Part shown: positions 60,832 to 64,000 of the stretch, one piece after another
Layout of the letters: every line of letters starts with the position of its first letter
How positions within the stretch are numbered: position 1 is the stretch's first letter
Notes under the pieces: model-generated
Seen by the model: the letters and a program-made list of their open reading frames with translations, nothing else
Told to the model about the DNA's origin: nothing
Database searches by the model: none
Source: Bacteroidales bacterium
GTDB lineage: Bacteria; Bacteroidota; Bacteroidia; Bacteroidales; UBA932
Reading direction: 5' to 3'
Length of the DNA stretch: 64,000 bases
Assembly (NCBI GenBank): GCA_017620335.1
Contig: JAFZQO010000009.1
Coordinates: 18,929 to 82,928, forward strand
Made by a program: the position numbers and the translations under genes

Positions 60832-61503
60832 CAGCTTGACTGCGTTGATGTTCCTTCCGCAGGCGGTCCCTTCGCGCCTTGCGGAGAAGAAGGACGTGTC
60901 TTTGTAAGTGTCGATGTCGAAGACCTGGATGCTACCCGCCGGAATCCCGCATTCCTCCAGGATCCAGGCGTTCGCCCTGAACAGGTCTATGTGATGGCCG
61001 CCGGACATGGGCCTGCCGTCGCCCGGACCGTTGAATGACCATATTGAAGGCATAGGGAACCCCGCGTCCCTGAACCTTTCCACCACTTCCTCTCCCACCT
61101 GGAAGCTGTCTGGGCCGATGGCCGGGCCAATGACGGCCCGAAGGTCCGCCGGCCTGCAGCCGAATTCGCTCTCCATGAACCTGACGGTTTTCAGGGATAT
61201 CTTCAGGACGGTTCCTTTCCAGCCGGAATGGACGGCCGCGACGACACGCCGTACCGGGTCGTGGAGCAGGACTGGCACGCAGTCGGCCGTCCTTACCCCG
61301 ATGGCGACGCCCGGCAGGGCGCAGACGAATGCGTCATACCCCTCCAGTTCCTCCCTGGTCAGGTCCGGCCGGTCTATGACGGCGATCCTGTCCCCGTGTA
61401 CCTGATGCCCCTGTATGACAGGGTACGGAAGGGGTGCGTCCCTCCGTGTCGTAAAGGCCTCCGCCCCTTCCCCGATATTATATGCAAGCAGGTTCCTGTG
61501 CAT
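60826..61503 (-). CDS. pgeF: PgeF/YfiH-type peptidoglycan editing factor (polyphenol oxidase/laccase-like domain)
   Basis: Protein of 225 residues. Motifs include GHQVHGD, RTADCVPVLLHD (Cys-His site), AAVHSGWKGT and IGPAIGPDSFQVGE. Members of this family hydrolyse mis-incorporated amino acids in cell-wall precursors or act as purine nucleoside phosphorylases; the assignment is by motif. It lacks a signal peptide, consistent with cytosolic action. Convergent with GH53, 6-nt overlap. Confidence 0.88.
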   Translation of the reverse strand: MHRNLLAYNIGEGAEAFTTRRDAPLPYPVIQGHQVHGDRIAVIDRPDLTREELEGYDAFVCALPGVAIGVRTADCVPVLLHDPVRRVVAAVHSGWKGTVLKISLKTVRFMESEFGCRPADLRAVIGPAIGPDSFQVGEEVVERFRDAGFPMPSIWSFNGPGDGRPMSGGHHIDLFRANAWILEECGIPAGSIQVFDIDTYKDTSFFSARREGTACGRNINAVKLL

Positions 61504-61560
61504 GTGACAAAAATAGCGGACCGCCGCCCGCTATGAAACAAATATGCCGCGTGACGTCCC

Positions 61561-62094
61561 CTAGAACCTGAGGGCGACACCTATGTTAAGGTAAGGCATG
61601 TAGGATGCGTAATTCATCTCGGCGGAGATACCGAGATTATCCGTGAGGAAGTAACGCGCGCCGAGGATATCTCCTATGACAAGGCGGATGTGGCCGCCGT
61701 CGACGGAAGAAGAATGACCGTCCGAAACCCTGGTCTGCTCATACCCGAGCCCCAGGAGGGCACCTGCGTGGACTTCGAGATTCGGAAGGATGTTAAGGCC
61801 GTAGGTGGCACGGGGGACCAGGCAAAGGCGTGTGTCGGAGACGGAAATCCCATAACCGGACTGTCTACTGAAGGCGTTGAACGCCGCCTCGGCGCCGACG
61901 GTGAAGTGACCTTTCCACCAGTTGTCGAAAAGGACGTAATCCGCAAAGACATTACCGCCCCCGCCAGGATAGAAGGCGGCGTGTGCGCCAACGGTGATGG
62001 CTCCTACCGGATCCGGATCTTCAATCGCGGAAGCATTGAAAGCCATCGTCATGCCGAACGCGGCAGCCAGGACAAGTGCAAGGATCTTTTTCAT
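61561..62094 (-). CDS. Secreted outer-membrane beta-barrel-like protein
   Basis: Protein of 177 residues with a signal peptide (to about NASA). Alternating strands (AITVGAHAAFYPGGGGNVFADY, GLNILPNLEVHAGALLGLGYEQ) and a C-terminus ending NIGVALRF, where the terminal Phe fits outer-membrane insertion. Small, probably eight strands, OmpX/OmpW-like in shape only. The start is the ATG at 62094. Monocistronic. Confidence 0.75.
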   Translation of the reverse strand: MKKILALVLAAAFGMTMAFNASAIEDPDPVGAITVGAHAAFYPGGGGNVFADYVLFDNWWKGHFTVGAEAAFNAFSRQSGYGISVSDTRLCLVPRATYGLNILPNLEVHAGALLGLGYEQTRVSDGHSSSVDGGHIRLVIGDILGARYFLTDNLGISAEMNYASYMPYLNIGVALRF

Positions 62095-62137
62095 ATAATT
62101 ACTGGTTATGATTAGACTGACTGTTGATATTATCATC

Positions 62138-62145
62138 CAAATTTA
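62138..62145 (-). promoter_or_regulatory. -7 promoter box for the barrel gene at 61561
   Basis: TAAATTTG on the minus strand, 43 nt upstream of the ATG at 62094. Confidence 0.7.
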
Positions 62146-62220
62146 ATCATTTCTTCCGAAAACCAAAAATAGATTGTCCTGCGGGGATCTCTCTTGCCTA
62201 AGTTTATTCTGGGGTACTGC

Positions 62221-62303
62221 TCTTTCCGGTCCAACGGTTGGACCTTCAGTAGCGAAAACGCCCCGAAAATGATACTGACGGTACATTTAATGGACCGGAA
62301 AGA
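62221..62303. repeat. 13-bp inverted repeat with a 57-bp spacer
   Basis: Arms 62221-62233 and 62291-62303 are perfect reverse complements. Confidence 0.8.
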
Positions 62304-62324
62304 ACACCCAAGAGTTTCCTATTA

Positions 62325-62346
62325 CCGGGCAAATCCCGCGTACGGG
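62325..62346. repeat. 22-bp direct repeat, copy 1 (att-like)
   Basis: Identical over 22 bases to 63603-63624, which overlaps the 3' end of tRNA-Leu. Confidence 0.85.
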
Positions 62347-62420
62347 CAATAGGACAATTATCGAACCAATTATGACGATTTTCTGGCGGTGTATCTATTT
62401 GGTATTCAGGTAGGAGTGGT

Positions 62421-62753
62421 TTATTTGCGAGGTTTTAAAGCAATACGGAGGATTAGTGAGACTATGTAAACGACAAGGCTGTAGGCAAATGGAATCATAC
62501 TGCATTTTATACCGAACCATATAAAACTGAGCGAGGCGTCACCTGAAACTTGTATGACATCACTTGCCTGAATCAAGGTGACAGGTATCCACAACAATCC
62601 TACGGCAAGAGCGAGATGGCCAATCTCCTTTACCCGAGTAGGAACTTTCCAGGCAGCGATGAACAACGTGACCAGAAGAAGGGAGATGATGGTCATGGGG
62701 AAATACCCTCCTTCGGTAAAGAACTGGGAGATATTGGATTGGAGTAGCAGCAT
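62421..62753 (-). CDS. Small ExbB/MotA-like membrane protein (paralogue 2)
   Basis: Protein of 110 residues, same length and layout as paralogue 1: EGGYFPMTIISLLLVTLFIAAW, then KEIGHLALAVGLLW and LILRIALKPRK at the end. Three hydrophobic segments. A polar loop of about 20 residues (ASDVIQVSGDASLSF) separates helices 2 and 3. The resemblance to MotA/TolQ/ExbB is only a pattern match. It lies 46 nt downstream of paralogue 3 and is probably cotranscribed with it. Confidence 0.7.
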   Translation of the reverse strand: MLLLQSNISQFFTEGGYFPMTIISLLLVTLFIAAWKVPTRVKEIGHLALAVGLLWIPVTLIQASDVIQVSGDASLSFIWFGIKCSMIPFAYSLVVYIVSLILRIALKPRK

Positions 62754-62799
62754 GGGATTGCTTGTTTGGTTATGGTTTTGGTGTCTAAGTAGTTATGGA

Positions 62800-63153
62800 T
62801 TACACACGTGGTTTCCTGGCAATCCGGATGATTAAGGAGACAATATAGACGGTAACACAGTAGGCAGATGGAATCAAACTACACTTTACGCCCATCCACG
62901 TTATATTGGGTGAAATCGAGTTGGCATCCACAGATTGAATGGCATCCCCACGTCGAATTAAGTAGATAGCTTGCCACAAAAAGCCGAGGGCAAGGGCGAT
63001 AAGGCCTATCTCTTTGACCCAGGCGGGAGCCTTCCAGGCGGCAAGAAGCAAAGCGATCAGAAGAAGGGTTACGATGGACATGGGCCCATATCCTCCGAGT
63101 TGGAAAAAATTATACCCAATGGGTTGAATAGCCTCGGCTTCAAGTATCAGCAT
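62800..63153 (-). CDS. Small ExbB/MotA-like membrane protein (paralogue 3)
   Basis: Protein of 117 residues: LGGYGPMSIVTLLLIALLLAAW, KAPAWVKEIGLIALALGFLW, a polar loop, and LIIRIARKPRV at the end. It is the closest of the three to paralogue 1 in the KAPAWVKEIG segment. No -7 box was clear upstream. It is first of a pair with paralogue 2, next to the tRNA-Leu repeats. Two tandem copies plus one 8.5 kb away point to local duplication. Confidence 0.7.
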   Translation of the reverse strand: MLILEAEAIQPIGYNFFQLGGYGPMSIVTLLLIALLLAAWKAPAWVKEIGLIALALGFLWQAIYLIRRGDAIQSVDANSISPNITWMGVKCSLIPSAYCVTVYIVSLIIRIARKPRV

Positions 63154-63323
63154 ATGAAAGAGTGTTTAGAATGATAATCCGCGTGTAAAAATACGAAGAA
63201 ATACACAAAAGAAGAACAGAAGCTCATGTTATACGCGGATATCTCCTCCTGAAATAGGTCAACCAGAGGGTTGGAAGCAACCTTTCAGTATTCGTTTGAT
63301 TACCAGTATCATAGAAAAGAGGT

Positions 63324-63361
63324 GGTTCCAGGTCCCTTGGAAAAGCTGGAGACCTGGAACC
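63324..63361. repeat. 11-bp perfect hairpin
   Basis: GGTTCCAGGTC (63324-63334) / GACCTGGAACC (63351-63361), 16-nt loop with further complementarity. Confidence 0.75.
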
Positions 63362-63588
63362 TATTGTTTTGTAATTGTTTGATACATAGTATGTTGTAAA
63401 ATAAGCGGTGCCAACCCTGTGAGAGAAATGGGAAAACACGGTCTCGGCATTGTACAAACCCTGAATCGAAGCACCTTTCGGAGCGAAGCGACTGGCGGCG
63501 GCTTCTGCCGCCTGGCCCCTCCCCGAGGGAGGGGTTTGAGTTGGGGTCTACGAAGAAGGACGGAGTCCCGCCACCCGTACGCGAAAAA

Positions 63589-63608
63589 GCCCGGCCTGCC
63601 GGCCGGGC
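63589..63608 (-). terminator. Terminator of tRNA-Leu
   Basis: 8-bp GC stem GCCCGGCC / GGCCGGGC (4-nt loop) followed on the minus strand by TTTTT, just downstream of tRNA-Leu. Confidence 0.85.
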
Positions 63609-63624
63609 AAATCCCGCGTACGGG
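63603..63624. repeat. 22-bp direct repeat, copy 2, overlapping tRNA-Leu 3' end
   Basis: CCGGGCAAATCCCGCGTACGGG; identical to 62325-62346. Its last six bases are in the tRNA. Confidence 0.85.
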
Positions 63625-63700
63625 TGGTGGGACTCGAACCCACACGCCGTGAGGCACCAGATCCTAAGTCTGGCTTGGCTACCAATTACAACACACCCGC
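63619..63700 (-). tRNA. tRNA-Leu (anticodon TAA)
   Basis: 82-nt class II tRNA with a long variable arm. Acceptor GCGGGTG / CACCCGT, anticodon stem CCAGA/TCTGG with loop CTTAGGA, and T-loop GTTCGAG. CCA is not encoded. It lies 60 nt downstream of rpsU, with the rpsU terminator in between, and no promoter of its own was seen. Confidence 0.95.
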
Positions 63701-63708
63701 ATAAAAAA

Positions 63709-63732
63709 TGTCCGGCCATCGCTGGCCGGACA
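63709..63732 (-). terminator. Terminator after rpsU
   Basis: Perfect 10-bp stem TGTCCGGCCA / TGGCCGGACA with loop TCGC, followed by T6 on the minus strand. Confidence 0.88.
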
Positions 63733-63759
63733 CCTGTCCTTTATGTGGAAAAGCCAGGA

Positions 63760-63954
63760 TTACTGCTCGTCCATGAGACGCAGATGCTGTACATAGATAG
63801 CCTTCTGCTTGGCGATACGCTTCTTCTCGGACGGCTTCGCAAAGGTCTTGCGGGAGCGGAGCTCACGGACGGCGCCGGTCTTCTCGAACTTCCTCTTGAA
63901 CTTCTTGAGTGCTCTCTCGATGTTTTCGCCTTCTTTGATGGGAACTATAATCAT
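63760..63954 (-). CDS. rpsU: 30S ribosomal protein S21 (bS21)
   Basis: Basic protein of 64 residues starting MIIVPIKEGENIERALKKFK, the bS21 pattern. bS21 binds near the 3' end of 16S rRNA, where the anti-Shine-Dalgarno lies. It is preceded by an exceptionally strong Shine-Dalgarno sequence for this phylum (see the site at 63961-63972). Its terminator precedes tRNA-Leu. Confidence 0.96.
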   Translation of the reverse strand: MIIVPIKEGENIERALKKFKRKFEKTGAVRELRSRKTFAKPSEKKRIAKQKAIYVQHLRLMDEQ

Positions 63955-63960
63955 GCTTTT

Positions 63961-63972
63961 ATCACCTCCTTT
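63961..63972 (-). promoter_or_regulatory. Strong Shine-Dalgarno sequence of rpsU
   Basis: AAAGGAGGTGAT on the minus strand, fully complementary to the 16S rRNA 3' end, 6 nt before the rpsU ATG. No other gene in the window has a comparable site. Confidence 0.9.
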
Positions 63973-63986
63973 TTATTTGCGGACTG

Positions 63987-63994
63987 CAAAGGTA
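63987..63994 (-). promoter_or_regulatory. -7 promoter box for rpsU
   Basis: TACCTTTG on the minus strand, 32 nt upstream of the ATG. The -33 box, if present, lies outside the window. Confidence 0.75.
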
Positions 63995-64000
63995 GCACAA

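Larger units (their letters stand above)
62146..62420. other. Gene-free spacer with an inverted repeat and a tRNA-Leu-derived repeat
   Basis: 275 nt without a convincing gene. It contains the 13-bp inverted repeat TCTTTCCGGTCCA (62221-62233) / TGGACCGGAAAGA (62291-62303) and a 22-bp sequence identical to one at the tRNA-Leu 3' end (62325-62346). Confidence 0.75.
63154..63618. other. Gene-free spacer rich in inverted repeats
   Basis: 465 nt without a convincing gene. It holds the pairs ATCCGCGT (63177) / ACGCGGAT (63236), the 11-bp hairpin at 63324-63361, GC-rich hairpins near 63490-63540 and the tRNA-Leu-derived inverted repeat. Two short open frames on the minus strand run through the repeats and the tRNA and are unlikely to be genes. 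Confidence 0.75.
63563..63635. repeat. 21-bp inverted repeat copying the tRNA-Leu 3' end
   Basis: Arms 63563-63583 and 63615-63635 pair over 21 bases with one mismatch; the right arm includes the T-stem 3' strand and acceptor of tRNA-Leu. Confidence 0.85.

Noticed and set aside
63224-63719. Open frames of 77-136 codons over the tRNA-Leu region
   Set aside because: They overlap the tRNA, its terminator and inverted repeats; composition is not protein-like.

Overview
The window is chromosomal DNA from a GC-rich member of the Bacteroidota, most likely Bacteroidales and gut-associated. Four things point there. About two dozen promoters carry the Bacteroidota -7 box TAnnTTTG, two or three of them with a TTTG -33 box at 19-20 nt. 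Almost no gene has a Shine-Dalgarno sequence; rpsU is the striking exception. The housekeeping gene order (def-ruvX; M23-dxr-rseP-DUF4837; tRNA-Glu-rpsT) is typical of the phylum. The accessory content is secreted glycan-degrading enzymes, lipoproteins and BspA-type leucine-rich repeat proteins. No rRNA, CRISPR array, transposase, integrase or phage gene was found.

Layout. 1-14.8 kb: glycan degradation (partial GH106, GH3 lipoprotein, GH78, a polyester/CE1-like esterase, a second GH3) mixed with redox genes (FMN-binding protein, lpdA, TAT-exported aldo/keto reductase-ferredoxin fusion). 14.8-20.7 kb: core genes (def, ruvX, M23 peptidase, dxr, rseP, DUF4837 lipoprotein, tRNA-Glu, rpsT, tRNA-Pro). 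20.7-26.2 kb: amidohydrolase/esterase pair, then a four-gene ECF sigma/anti-sigma operon flanked on both sides by a 42-bp repeat, then a membrane protein. 26.3-36.3 kb: esterase, TAT-exported PLP C-S lyase and LRR lipoprotein in one operon; metallo-beta-lactamase-fold protein; CDF metal transporter; HExxH lipoprotein; tocopherol-cyclase-like/glycine-zipper pair; small barrel protein.

36.4-42.9 kb: tRNA-Asn, then a tightly overlapping run (HU-like membrane protein, NUDIX, DUF4922-SpoIID fusion, AmpG-like permease) followed by a NamZ-like muramidase. It reads as a peptidoglycan turnover and recycling locus. 42.9-50.5 kb: low-complexity secreted protein, murI, asnA, prfB, class I fumarase, serB. 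50.5-53.6 kb: GH9 cellulase plus esterase operon. 53.6-61.5 kb: repeat-rich spacer, ExbB/MotA-like small membrane protein divergent from a membrane LytTR regulator, hairpin repeats, the MscS-purU-HAD operon, GH53 galactanase and pgeF. 61.5-64 kb: barrel protein, two more ExbB/MotA-like paralogues, a spacer full of inverted repeats that duplicate the 3' end of tRNA-Leu, then tRNA-Leu and rpsU.

How the genes work together: the secreted GH106, GH78, GH3, GH9 and GH53 enzymes plus several esterases suit stepwise breakdown of decorated plant cell-wall glycans (rhamnose-, galactan- and glucan-containing). No SusC/SusD pair is present here, so these are stand-alone or small-operon CAZymes and not a complete polysaccharide utilisation locus. 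The most unusual items are the peptidoglycan locus with its DUF4922-SpoIID fusion, the 42-bp repeats bracketing the ECF operon, the att-like duplications around tRNA-Leu, the three ExbB/MotA-like paralogues and the strong Shine-Dalgarno of rpsU.
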